Assembly: GCA_910578095.1 (NCBI GenBank)
Contig: CAJTOZ010000033.1
Coordinates: 1-25,552, forward strand
DNA: 25,552 nt
From: an uncultured Muribaculaceae bacterium
GTDB lineage: Bacteria > Bacteroidota > Bacteroidia > Bacteroidales > Muribaculaceae
Direction: 5' to 3'
The position numbers and the translations under genes were made by a program. Under the pieces are notes generated by a model. It saw only the letters and a program-made list of their open reading frames with translations, did no database searches and was not told where the DNA came from. Shown here in pieces: positions 14,449 through 22,753 of the stretch; within the stretch, counting starts at the first letter, position 1; every line of letters starts with the position of its first letter.

Positions 14449-15012
14449 ATGGCACAAATCAACGATTTCCTTTCTCTCATTGATTTTGAAGCGATGCGCG
14501 ACTACTGTATGGCACACGGAAAGGCCGTCCGCTATGCAAAAGGCGATTGTTTTGTTGAAGCCGGACACGTAGGGCGATATGTAGGCTTCGTCGTGTCTGG
14601 ATATTTCAAATACTGCGTATTGAACGATAAGGGCGAATATGCTGTCACCGGCTTTTCATTCCCCGACGAATGTATAATGGATTTCACTCAGTCTTTCATA
14701 TTCGATAAGGCTTCAAAAATTACTGTTATTGCCGGATGCGATGCCGATGTTATTCAGGTGCCGTCACGCACACTTCGGGATTATATCACAAAAAACAGTC
14801 CCGGTTTAATCCCGCACATGTCGGCGGTAGTATTGGAAGAAGCATACAGCCGTTATCTCAACCTTTATCAAAAATCGCCTACCGAGCGCTATCTTGAACT
14901 TGTCAGAAAATATCCTGATGTACTGGAGCGCGTGACACTCCGCGACATCGCCTCATATCTGCTTGTCACGCCTACATATTTAAGTCGCATAAGAAAACTT
15001 TCAGGCAAATAG
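14449..15012 (+). CDS. Crp/Fnr-family transcriptional regulator
   Basis: 187 residues. Residues about 10-125 form a cyclic-nucleotide-binding-type beta-roll (KGDCFVEAGHVGRYVGFVVSGYF) and the C-terminal 40 or so a helix-turn-helix (RVTLRDIASYLLVTPTYLSRIRKL). This is the short Bacteroidetes form; several of its members probably bind no cAMP. It lies between the TonB-domain/protease-like pair and the outer-membrane receptor and could control either. No clear promoter was found in front of it. Confidence 0.88.
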   Translation: MAQINDFLSLIDFEAMRDYCMAHGKAVRYAKGDCFVEAGHVGRYVGFVVSGYFKYCVLNDKGEYAVTGFSFPDECIMDFTQSFIFDKASKITVIAGCDADVIQVPSRTLRDYITKNSPGLIPHMSAVVLEEAYSRYLNLYQKSPTERYLELVRKYPDVLERVTLRDIASYLLVTPTYLSRIRKLSGK

Positions 15013-15034
15013 CCTTGACATAAACTTTGTTTGA

Positions 15035-15199
15035 TGCCCCATCGGCAGAGCGGCACTTGCAGCACCACTTGAACTTGAAAACTATGTCGGAGAAAAGAGC
15101 CTACAAGGAACTCTGATCGCCAAATTCGACAAACTAAATCTTCCGAACCCCTATGGAGCCACTGCATGGCACTTTTTGTGCCCGAAAATGGCAGACTAA
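15035..15199 (+). pseudogene. Possible C-terminal gene remnant
   Basis: After a TGA at 15032-15034 a frame without ATG runs to TAA at 15197-15199. It reads CPIGRAALAAPLELENYVG and continues to FLCPKMAD, with protein-like composition. I do not recognise the family. The rest of the intergenic region to 15369 shows no gene. A chance open frame is equally possible. Confidence 0.25.
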
Positions 15200-15339
15200 A
15201 CACCACGTTAGCCGCATTTACTATTTGTAGATTTTTTTCGAGGACCCACAATCGCAACACATTGATTAGCACCGCACTAAACCACAGCGTGTAGAAAACA
15301 TATTCAGCAAAGCAGAACATTCTCGCCTCAAAAACTGCG

Positions 15340-15347
15340 TAGTTTTG
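15340..15347 (+). promoter_or_regulatory. Candidate -7 box of the outer-membrane receptor gene
   Basis: TAGTTTTG followed by CAATAAA fits TAnnTTTG and lies 22 bp before the ATG. No TTTG is found 19-21 bp upstream, which would suit activation by a regulator such as the adjacent Crp/Fnr protein. Confidence 0.5.
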
Positions 15348-15369
15348 CAATAAAAAATTCCAGTTTTAT

Positions 15370-17481
15370 ATGAGACGTATTCTGATTTCATTTTTTGTAC
15401 TTGTATGCTCTGTCGGTGCGGCATCAGCATATGCATCCAATGACTCTATTGCGACCGACACTACAGCTAATATGCTTAAGGAAGTGACCGTGACCGCAAA
15501 CCATGTCAATGTGAGATACCAAGGCATGGACTACATAATCGAAAACATCAAAGGTTCATCGCTCGCCGATGCAGGCTCGATGATGGACATGCTGGCGTGG
15601 ACGCCGGGACTGTCGGTAAGCTCCGACGGTAAACTTGAGGTGTTCGGCGTTGCCGGCACTCCGCTTGTCTATCTCAACGGTATCAGACTCACGGATATGT
15701 CGCAAATCGAGACATTATCATCCACTATGGTAAAGAGCATCGAGGTCATCCGCAAGCCCGGGGCGGAATATCCGGCAGGGATATCATCCGTGATAAAAAT
15801 CACGACATCCGTTCCGTTGTCGGAAATACTGAATGTGTCTCTTTCGGAGCGTGCATCAATCTACAGAAGGTATTCTAACCGCAATGCGCTGAATCTGTGG
15901 GGCGCGCATCGCAATATCGTGGCTTCTGCATCGCTGACTTATCAAGTAGCAAACAATAAACAATATGCGGAGGCGTACGAGAATATTTTCAATAAGTCCG
16001 GCCAATCAATCAGGGAAATATACACCGACGAAACCGACAACATACACGTCAGGCGCTGGATGTGGCTCGGAGGCATAACCTGGGCTCCTGATGATGACAA
16101 CGAATTCCAGATTCAATACTCCGGCCACTCTTCGGCAAGACGTCGTACATTCGAGAACGAACGATATATCATTACACCTGAAGAGACCAACACGATCGAT
16201 TACGATTCAAGGAACAGGTCTACTCCAATCAATCATAGCCTTATTGGCTCATTCATCCATAGCTTTACCAATTCAACTCTGAATGTGACAGCCACTTACT
16301 ACAACAAGTCATCAAACTCTGAGGAAATGGTAGTAGATAACAGCAATGAAGCTTTAGCGCAACTGAATATGCGCGATACAAGCAGCAAGATGTGGACAGC
16401 AAAATCGGACTACAGCTGGCGTGCCGGCAATGGCCCGCGGCAATCGGCTGGGTTGTACGGTGGACACTCGTGGAGCAATTCAAATTCAGACTATACAGCA
16501 ACCGGCATTCAGACATCAAATTCGTCCGTTGCTTGGGGCGAGGCCTACTATTCATTTAATTGGGATATATTAAAATGCAATGTCAGGGCAGGTGTGCGCG
16601 GCAGGTATGAATATCAGAAATATGATGTTTCGCTTTCCGAGACAACACACAGGGATTCAAAGTCGCACTTCAATATTGTCCCCAACATGTCCATATACCA
16701 CCGTTTTACAAAGAAATTTGCCATGAATCTGTACTATAAATACGACTATTCCTTGCCATCATTTGCCGAGCTCAATCCGGCGATGGTGCTGACCGACTTG
16801 TTGTTTTACGAGATAGGCAATCCCGATCTCAGGGTTCCGAGAACTCATGAACTGGCGATTGTGGCCAACGTGCCGTCGCTACAGATTGTTGCCGAGTACA
16901 ACAAATTCGACAACCAGATTATGAGCGTAACGTCGCCAATAGCTGATTCAGATTATTTTATAGTAAAGCCTGAGAATATGGGCGGCAACTATAACCTGGA
17001 ACTATCGGCAAGTTATAACTGTGCTCCTCTAAAAAACATGAGCATTTACGCTTCCGGACTTTTAAAGCGGTCGCATGTGGAGTATCTATATATGAATGAA
17101 AAGGTGAAACGGAATCAGTTCATGACCCAACTGTGGGCTAATATAAATTACCGGCCTGTCAAACAGTTGTCGCTGTTCTTACGCGCACGTTATACCAGTC
17201 CACAGCTATTCGAGAATCTGCGTGTGGGATATTCCTGTGACCTTTCCCTGGGAGGAAACCTGCAGCTCCTGAACTCCAAACTTAATTTACGTCTTGAAAT
17301 CAACGATGCGCTCGCCAAAAGCGTCACTCCGTCGTGGCACTCATACTCGCCGAATCTGATGCGGTCGCGCATAAACAAATATGACACTCGTGGCGTGGTT
17401 TTCACCGCCACATACAAGTTCACGGTGACTAAAAACAAGTACGACGAGCTCGACGACGCCGACGATTTTGACAGAATGTAG
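15370..17481 (+). CDS. Outer-membrane beta-barrel receptor (TonB-dependent-receptor-like)
   Basis: 703 residues. A signal peptide (about 1-22) is followed by LKEVTVTAN, the usual start of a plug domain in Bacteroidetes receptors. The plug spans about 40-155 (DMLAWTPGLSV, LVYLNGIRL, SIEVIRKPGAEYPAG). The rest is a beta-barrel with alternating aromatic strands of the OMP_b-brl_3 type, ending in TATYKFTVTKNK plus an acidic tail (DELDDADDFDRM). There is no carboxypeptidase-like N-terminal domain and no SusD partner follows, so it is not a classical polysaccharide locus. It is followed immediately by a membrane-anchored regulator, probably acting on or with it. Confidence 0.85.
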   Translation: MRRILISFFVLVCSVGAASAYASNDSIATDTTANMLKEVTVTANHVNVRYQGMDYIIENIKGSSLADAGSMMDMLAWTPGLSVSSDGKLEVFGVAGTPLVYLNGIRLTDMSQIETLSSTMVKSIEVIRKPGAEYPAGISSVIKITTSVPLSEILNVSLSERASIYRRYSNRNALNLWGAHRNIVASASLTYQVANNKQYAEAYENIFNKSGQSIREIYTDETDNIHVRRWMWLGGITWAPDDDNEFQIQYSGHSSARRRTFENERYIITPEETNTIDYDSRNRSTPINHSLIGSFIHSFTNSTLNVTATYYNKSSNSEEMVVDNSNEALAQLNMRDTSSKMWTAKSDYSWRAGNGPRQSAGLYGGHSWSNSNSDYTATGIQTSNSSVAWGEAYYSFNWDILKCNVRAGVRGRYEYQKYDVSLSETTHRDSKSHFNIVPNMSIYHRFTKKFAMNLYYKYDYSLPSFAELNPAMVLTDLLFYEIGNPDLRVPRTHELAIVANVPSLQIVAEYNKFDNQIMSVTSPIADSDYFIVKPENMGGNYNLELSASYNCAPLKNMSIYASGLLKRSHVEYLYMNEKVKRNQFMTQLWANINYRPVKQLSLFLRARYTSPQLFENLRVGYSCDLSLGGNLQLLNSKLNLRLEINDALAKSVTPSWHSYSPNLMRSRINKYDTRGVVFTATYKFTVTKNKYDELDDADDFDRM

Positions 17482-17497
17482 AAAAGTGATAACTTTG
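17467..17497 (+). promoter_or_regulatory. Consensus promoter inside the end of the receptor gene
   Basis: TTTG, 19 bp, TAACTTTG then CAT: an exact -33/-7 match placed across the receptor's stop codon. The -7 box ends 3 nt before the next ATG, so the transcript would begin at or next to the start codon and be leaderless. Confidence 0.7.
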
Positions 17498-17500
17498 CAT

Positions 17501-18577
17501 ATGATTCGATTTGCGACTGCAATCTCCCTACTACTGACATGCTTCACGCTTGCGTGGGGCATGTCGGTCCATAGTGTGCCATACGACTCGGTGCATTATG
17601 AAATCTTCCGTGATACGGTATACGACCCCACGTTACCACCTGTTGAGGTTGAGTATCTGACATGCTCCAATTTCAAACAGACCACGGTGGGTTATCAGTT
17701 TATTCTGCGCGGCACTGAAGTGGACATCCTTGATGTAGTACTTTACTGCGACAATCCGCAGGAAACGCACAAGACCATAAAGCCGTTCAGTCTTCACATG
17801 GGAAGCCGGCAAGAGCGCAACCGCATCGACAAGGTTAGAATATGGAACAAATTTCCCTTCGACACTCTTTCCACGAGCACTGATTCGCTGGTCATCATCA
17901 CTGATAAAGGGAATATCACCCTATATATGGGGGAGGAAAAGCGTCTGGAGCAAGCACTAAACAAGGAGCGAAGCATATTCTCCAGGCAGAACGAAGAGCT
18001 GCAAAACAAGAATCACAAATTGCTGCTTTGGCTATGCAGCGTCGCAGGTCTGTTCATATTATTTATATTCGGCGCATTAACAGCCAACCATTTACGGAAT
18101 AAGCGCAGGAACGACAGTGTAGCCGACATGGTGGCCATGCTTGAAGAAAACGAAGCAAAAGCAAAGAGTTTAAACAATACTATCGCCAAGCTATTCAAAC
18201 ACAATTTTGAAACTCTGAACAAGTTGTGTTACGAATATTATGAAAAAGGCGACACTCAACTGCTGCGAAAAAGCATTTTCTCACAAATAGAGAAGGAAAT
18301 ACTTAAATTCAGGGAGCCAAGCGAAATAGCATCACTTGAGCAAGACTTGAACAGATACCTCAACAACATCATAGTGCGAGTTGATGAACAAATGCCGGGA
18401 CTGACCGAAAGCGAGCGAACGCTGCTGATATACCTATACTCAGGATTTTCGGCACGCACCATCTGCACCATCTGCGACATAGAGATCAAGACATTCTACA
18501 TGCGCCGCTATCGACTTAAAAACAAACTGCTGGCGAGCGAGGCCGCCGACAAGGAACTATTTGTGAATCAAATGTAA
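17501..18577 (+). CDS. Membrane-anchored transcriptional regulator with periplasmic sensor domain
   Basis: 358 residues from the ATG at 17501, which starts a signal/anchor sequence (MIRFATAISLLLTCFTLAWG); an in-frame upstream start at 17468 is less likely because it lies within the promoter. Residues about 25-140 are a predicted periplasmic domain, followed by a helical stretch, a transmembrane segment (about 172-196, LLLWLCSVAGLFILFIFGAL), a cytoplasmic coiled coil, and a C-terminal helix-turn-helix (LTESERTLLIYLYSGFSARTICTICDIEIKTFYMRRYRLKNKL). This layout resembles Bacteroidetes one-component membrane regulators. It probably senses an envelope state linked to the upstream receptor. Confidence 0.75.
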   Translation: MIRFATAISLLLTCFTLAWGMSVHSVPYDSVHYEIFRDTVYDPTLPPVEVEYLTCSNFKQTTVGYQFILRGTEVDILDVVLYCDNPQETHKTIKPFSLHMGSRQERNRIDKVRIWNKFPFDTLSTSTDSLVIITDKGNITLYMGEEKRLEQALNKERSIFSRQNEELQNKNHKLLLWLCSVAGLFILFIFGALTANHLRNKRRNDSVADMVAMLEENEAKAKSLNNTIAKLFKHNFETLNKLCYEYYEKGDTQLLRKSIFSQIEKEILKFREPSEIASLEQDLNRYLNNIIVRVDEQMPGLTESERTLLIYLYSGFSARTICTICDIEIKTFYMRRYRLKNKLLASEAADKELFVNQM

Positions 18578-18596
18578 GCGACTTGCGGCGTGGCGT

Positions 18597-18627
18597 TTTG
18601 CTTTTCTCAATTTATTCATTAACTTTG
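18597..18627 (+). promoter_or_regulatory. Promoter of the MntA-HepT pair
   Basis: TTTG, 19 bp, TAACTTTG then CGACAAC: an exact -33/-7 match about 28 bp before the antitoxin ATG. It begins after the preceding gene's stop codon. Confidence 0.75.
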
Positions 18628-18655
18628 CGACAACTTATATTTTGTTGTAATAGAA

Positions 18656-18961
18656 ATGCATACTGCCACAAATAACTATATCCGCAAGATTGTTGCCTAT
18701 TTTAAGGAGCAACCGGTGCTTCGCGCCTGGTTGTTCGGTTCGTATTCGCGCGGAGAAGAAACCGCAGACAGCGATATCGACATACTTGTAGATTACGACA
18801 GCTCCGAACGATTGTCATTGCTCAGAATATGCAGTATGATAACCGACCTTGAGGATATTCTTGGAAAAAGAGTGGATCTTGTAGAAAATGGCAGACTAAA
18901 AGATTTTGCAATATCATCCGCCGATAAAGACAAAATATTAATTTATGAGAGAGGCAATTAG
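18656..18961 (+). CDS. mntA: MntA-type nucleotidyltransferase antitoxin
   Basis: 101 residues with the minimal nucleotidyltransferase fold. The exact GS-X10-DXD signature is at residues 28-42 (GSYSRGEETADSDID). In characterised pairs MntA adds AMP to a tyrosine of its HEPN partner and so neutralises it. It is followed by the HEPN gene with a 17-bp overlap, the usual order for the type VII pair, and driven by the promoter just upstream. Confidence 0.88.
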   Translation: MHTATNNYIRKIVAYFKEQPVLRAWLFGSYSRGEETADSDIDILVDYDSSERLSLLRICSMITDLEDILGKRVDLVENGRLKDFAISSADKDKILIYERGN

Positions 18962-19289
18962 AGATCGAGAGCGCTTGCTTCATATAGATGAAGCCATAGA
19001 GCGACTGCTGGATGGTTCGAAATCGCGTATTGACGAAATCAGAGAGGGGTCATTGGAGTATTATGGCATCGTGAAGCTGCTCGAAATCATCGGTGAGGCT
19101 GTGTATAAACTGACATCTGATTTCAGAGACTCTCATGCCGAGACACCATGGCGCCAGATTGAACGCATGCGGCATGTTCTTGTGCATGGTTATTATACCG
19201 TGAGATACGATTTTATAAAAGAGGTAATCGAGACCGATATTCCCATATTAAAGAGTCAAATCCAGAAATACCTGTCGGAATTTGATTAG
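18945..19289 (+). CDS. hepT: HepT-type HEPN toxin
   Basis: 114 residues, helical, DUF86/HepT type. It carries the RX4HXY motif intact (R76, H81, Y83 in RHVLVHGY); R and H form the RNase site and Y is the residue AMPylated by the partner in known systems. KLLEIIGEAVYKL is a typical family helix. Overlap with the antitoxin gene suggests coupled translation. It is 15 bp from the dus gene. Confidence 0.88.
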   Translation: MREAIRDRERLLHIDEAIERLLDGSKSRIDEIREGSLEYYGIVKLLEIIGEAVYKLTSDFRDSHAETPWRQIERMRHVLVHGYYTVRYDFIKEVIETDIPILKSQIQKYLSEFD

Positions 19290-19304
19290 AAAGGTCTCCG
19301 CTAT

Positions 19305-20222
19305 ATGATTAAATTTATGGCAGCTCCGCTGCAGGGCTATACGGATGCGGCGTGGAGGGAAGCGCACAGCAGCGTGTATGGCGGGGTGGATGTGTATTTT
19401 ACACCGTTCGCGCGGGTGGAACGCGGTGAGGTACGCCGTCGCGACTTGCGGGAGGCGGCGCTGTCTACATCATACAATCTTGTGCCGCAGATTATTTTCC
19501 GCGACATGATGGAGTTCGACATGCTCGTCGATGCGCTGTCGACGCAGGGACACAGACGCATAGACCTGAACCTCGGATGCCCGTTTCCGCCTCAGGTACA
19601 CCATGGGCGAGGCACCGGAGCGCTGGTAAACCGCCGGCTCATGGAGCAGGTGCGCGATCGTGTGGCCCAGCTTTCCGACATAGATTTTTCACTGAAGATG
19701 CGCCTTGGCGTGGAACGTCCGGACGAGTGGAAGGAGGTGGCCGATGTATTGGCGGATATGCGGCTTACGCATGTAGCGGTGCATCCGCGCACCGCACGTC
19801 AGCAGTACGGCGGCGAGCTGCACACGGAGGTCTTTGCCCAGGTGGTTGCGGCGCTCCCCCACCCTGTGGTTTTCAACGGCGATATCGCCAGCCCGGCAGA
19901 TGTGGAGCACGTGGCGGCGATGGCGGGAGTGGAAGGCGTGATGGCCGGACGCGGATTGCTCGCGCGCCCGTCGCTTGCAGCGGAGTGGCGCAGCGGGCAG
20001 GAGTGGAGCCGCGATGAGCGCCTCGGGCGTCTGCTGCTTCTGCACAAAGCCGTGTTAGAGGCCCGCGCGGAGCGCATCAGCGGCGGCGACAAACAGCTGC
20101 TGAGCGCCATGCAACCGTTTTGGCACTACCTTGAACCGGAAATAGGGCATAGGACGGCCAAGGCCATCCGCAAAGCCACATCAATGGCCAAATATAATGC
20201 GGCCGTAGGTGAAATTTCCTGA
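19305..20222 (+). CDS. dus: tRNA-dihydrouridine synthase
   Basis: 305 residues, FMN-dependent reduction of uridines in tRNA D-loops. Motifs in order: APLQGYTD at the start of the TIM barrel, NLGCPFPP with the catalytic C92, KMRLG, HPRTARQQYGG (FMN and RNA contacts), NGDI and a GRG phosphate loop. The helical RNA-binding domain follows. GC-rich codon use resembles the genes to its right and differs from the left neighbours. Which of the Dus classes it belongs to is not decided here. Confidence 0.92.
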   Translation: MIKFMAAPLQGYTDAAWREAHSSVYGGVDVYFTPFARVERGEVRRRDLREAALSTSYNLVPQIIFRDMMEFDMLVDALSTQGHRRIDLNLGCPFPPQVHHGRGTGALVNRRLMEQVRDRVAQLSDIDFSLKMRLGVERPDEWKEVADVLADMRLTHVAVHPRTARQQYGGELHTEVFAQVVAALPHPVVFNGDIASPADVEHVAAMAGVEGVMAGRGLLARPSLAAEWRSGQEWSRDERLGRLLLLHKAVLEARAERISGGDKQLLSAMQPFWHYLEPEIGHRTAKAIRKATSMAKYNAAVGEIS

Positions 20223-20226
20223 AAAT

Positions 20227-20259
20227 ATTGCGGGGTTGAGCATTATTTGCTTATCTTTG
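20227..20259 (+). promoter_or_regulatory. Promoter of the glycogen branching enzyme gene
   Basis: ATTG, 21 bp, TATCTTTG, with one mismatch in the upstream box, 27 bp before the ATG. Confidence 0.6.
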
Positions 20260-20286
20260 TTGTCATAAACAAAACCATCTCACGTC

Positions 20287-22383
20287 ATGAGTACCAAGCC
20301 CAAAGCCACGGCCGCAAAAGCCGCGAAAAAGACCTCCACTGCCAAGCGCACCCGCACCACCACGCGCAAAAAACTCCTCCCCATACTGCGCAACGACCCG
20401 TGGCTCGAGCCGTTTGCCGCCGCCATAGAGGGGCGCCATGCCGAGGCTTTGAACAAGGAAAAGGCTCTCACGAGTGAGAGCGGCTCGCTCACCGACTTTG
20501 CCAACGCCCACCGCTATTTCGGGCTCCACCGCGAGGCCGACGGGTCGTGGGTGTTCCGCGAGTGGGCGCCTAATGCCACGCGCCTTGTGCTCACTGGCGA
20601 TTTCTCCAACTGGCAGGAGCAGCTAAAATACGAAGCCACACGCATCAGCGATAGCGGAGTGTGGGAGCTGCGCCTCGCACCGGACGACATACGCCACGGC
20701 CAACTCTATAAGATGATGGTGCACTGGCCCGGTGGACAGGGCGAACGCATCCCGGCATACGCCACACGCGTGGTGCAGGACGAGAAAACGGCAATTTTCT
20801 CGGCGCAGGTGTGGCAGCCTGAGGAAGCCTACACATGGAAACACTCCGACGGCTTCGCCCCCGACACCAAGCCTCTGCTTATCTACGAATGCCACATAGG
20901 CATGGCACAGGAGCGCGAGGGCGTGGGCACCTACGACGAATTCCGTGAGCTGGTGCTCCCGCGCATCGCCGCCGACGGCTACAACGCCATACAGATAATG
21001 GCCATACAGGAGCACCCCTACTACGGCTCGTTCGGCTACCACGTCAGCAACTTCTTCGCCGCTTCCAGCCGCTTCGGCACCCCCGAGCAGCTAAAGGCGC
21101 TCGTAGATGCCGCACACGCACACGGCATCGCCGTAATCATGGACATTGTGCACAGCCACGCCGTCAAAAACGAAGCCGAAGGCCTCGGACACCTTGATGG
21201 CACAGGCACCCTCTACTTCTACGAAGGCGACCGCCGCGAGCATCCCGCATGGGATTCGCTATGCTTCGACTATGGCAAGGACGAGGTGCTCCACTTCCTT
21301 CTCAGCAACTGCAAATACTGGATGGAGGAATACCGCTTCGACGGATTCCGTTTCGACGGTGTCACGTCCATGCTCTACTACAACCATGGTCTCGGCCAGG
21401 CCTTCGGAGGCTACGACGACTACTACAACGGCGCCCAGGACACCAATGCCATCACATATCTCACGCTCGCCAACAAACTGATACACGAGCTCAACCCGCG
21501 CGCCATCACCATAGCCGAGGAGATGAGCGGCATGCCGGGCCTTGCCGTGCCGGTGGCCGACGGCGGCATGGGCTTCGACTACCGCATGGCCATGGGCATT
21601 CCCGACTACTGGATCAAGACGCTGAAAGAGAAGAAAGACGAGGACTGGCACCCTACATCGATATTCTGGGAGCTCACCAACCGACGCGCCGACGAGAAAA
21701 CAATCAGCTACGTCGAAAGCCACGACCAGGCGCTCGTGGGCGACAAAACGGTGATTTTCCGCCTCATCGACGACAAGATGTACTGGCACATGATGAAGAA
21801 CGACGACGACATGACTGTGGCGCGCGGAATGGCGCTGCACAAGATGATACGCCTCGTCACGCTCGCCACCATCAACGGCGGCTACCTCAACTTCATGGGC
21901 AACGAGTTCGGCCATCCCGAATGGATCGACTTCCCGCGCGAAGGCAACGGATGGAGCTACAAATACGCCCGCCGGCAATGGGACCTCGTGGATAGAGATG
22001 AGCTTAAATACGTCTATCTCAACGATTTCGACAACGCCATGATACACCTCGTCAGCCGTGTGCACAATTTCCAGGCACTCCCGGTGCGCAAGCTTTGGGA
22101 AAAGGACGACGACCAGGTGCTGGCGTTCATGCGCGGCGACCTCGTGTTTGTGTTCAACTTTAACCCCTTCAAGAGCTTCGACGGCTACGGCATCCTCGCA
22201 CCCGGCGGCTCCTACCGCACGGTGCTATCCACCGACAGCCCTGCATTCGGCGGCTACGGCAACATCGACGAAAAGGTGGAGCACCTCACCCAGCCCGATC
22301 CACTCTATACCCCCCATGGCGTGGAATGGCTGCGGCTCTACCTGCCCGCACGCAGCGCCATGGTGCTGCGCCGCAAACGCTGA
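20287..22383 (+). CDS. glgB: 1,4-alpha-glucan (glycogen) branching enzyme, GH13
   Basis: 698 residues. A Lys/Ala/Thr-rich basic tail (about 1-30) precedes a CBM48-like beta domain (about 70-180), the GH13 barrel and a C-terminal beta domain. Catalytic residues: nucleophile D357 (FRFDGVTSM), acid/base E411 (TIAEEMSGMP) and D480 (YVESHDQAL). ECHIGMAQE and GNEFGHPEW are typical of the eukaryote-like branching enzymes common in Bacteroidetes. It introduces alpha-1,6 branches into storage glucan in the cytosol. No other glycogen gene is adjacent. The basic tail may bind polymer or nucleic acid; it is not part of the enzyme fold. Confidence 0.94.
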   Translation: MSTKPKATAAKAAKKTSTAKRTRTTTRKKLLPILRNDPWLEPFAAAIEGRHAEALNKEKALTSESGSLTDFANAHRYFGLHREADGSWVFREWAPNATRLVLTGDFSNWQEQLKYEATRISDSGVWELRLAPDDIRHGQLYKMMVHWPGGQGERIPAYATRVVQDEKTAIFSAQVWQPEEAYTWKHSDGFAPDTKPLLIYECHIGMAQEREGVGTYDEFRELVLPRIAADGYNAIQIMAIQEHPYYGSFGYHVSNFFAASSRFGTPEQLKALVDAAHAHGIAVIMDIVHSHAVKNEAEGLGHLDGTGTLYFYEGDRREHPAWDSLCFDYGKDEVLHFLLSNCKYWMEEYRFDGFRFDGVTSMLYYNHGLGQAFGGYDDYYNGAQDTNAITYLTLANKLIHELNPRAITIAEEMSGMPGLAVPVADGGMGFDYRMAMGIPDYWIKTLKEKKDEDWHPTSIFWELTNRRADEKTISYVESHDQALVGDKTVIFRLIDDKMYWHMMKNDDDMTVARGMALHKMIRLVTLATINGGYLNFMGNEFGHPEWIDFPREGNGWSYKYARRQWDLVDRDELKYVYLNDFDNAMIHLVSRVHNFQALPVRKLWEKDDDQVLAFMRGDLVFVFNFNPFKSFDGYGILAPGGSYRTVLSTDSPAFGGYGNIDEKVEHLTQPDPLYTPHGVEWLRLYLPARSAMVLRRKR

Positions 22384-22435
22384 ACCACACCCCGCGCCCG
22401 CTTGTTATCAGTCCATAAACTCATACCTCTGAATT

Positions 22436-22738
22436 ATGGACTACGAAACACTTACATCACGCACCGGCACCCTCCTCGTTGAATTCTACGCCACATGGTG
22501 CCCTCATTGCCGCCACATGATGCCCATAGTGGAGCAGGTGAAGGAACTGCTCGGCGATCAGGTGCCGGTATATCAGTTCGATATCGACAAGGCCACCGAA
22601 GCCGCCGATGAAGCAGGCGTGCAGAGCGTGCCCACATTCATCATCTACCGCAACGGACGCGAGATGTGGCGGCAGAGCGGCGAGATGGAGGGCGAGGTGC
22701 TGCTGCGCACTGTAGAGAAATACCTTTCCGGCGAATAA
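22436..22738 (+). CDS. Thioredoxin-fold protein with CPHC active site
   Basis: 100 residues, one thioredoxin domain. The active site at residues 21-25 is WCPHC, the dipeptide found in oxidising DsbA, in place of the WCGPC of the other thioredoxin here. The cis-proline is in VQSVPT. There is no signal peptide, so as annotated it stays in the cytosol. It lies 15 bp before a VKOR-family gene, pointing to disulfide chemistry. Confidence 0.9.
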   Translation: MDYETLTSRTGTLLVEFYATWCPHCRHMMPIVEQVKELLGDQVPVYQFDIDKATEAADEAGVQSVPTFIIYRNGREMWRQSGEMEGEVLLRTVEKYLSGE

Positions 22739-22753
22739 TCTCTCGCGGGCGCC

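Noticed and set aside
12645..15082. 15-bp repeat CTTGAACTTGAAAAC at 12645-12659 and 15068-15082, both in protein-like frames
   Set aside because: A match of this length is expected about by chance in a window of this size, and the flanks do not align.
20287..20380. Lys/Ala-rich start of the branching enzyme as a histone-like domain or mis-called start
   Set aside because: The reading frame and promoter support this start; the tail is low complexity and gives no specific function.
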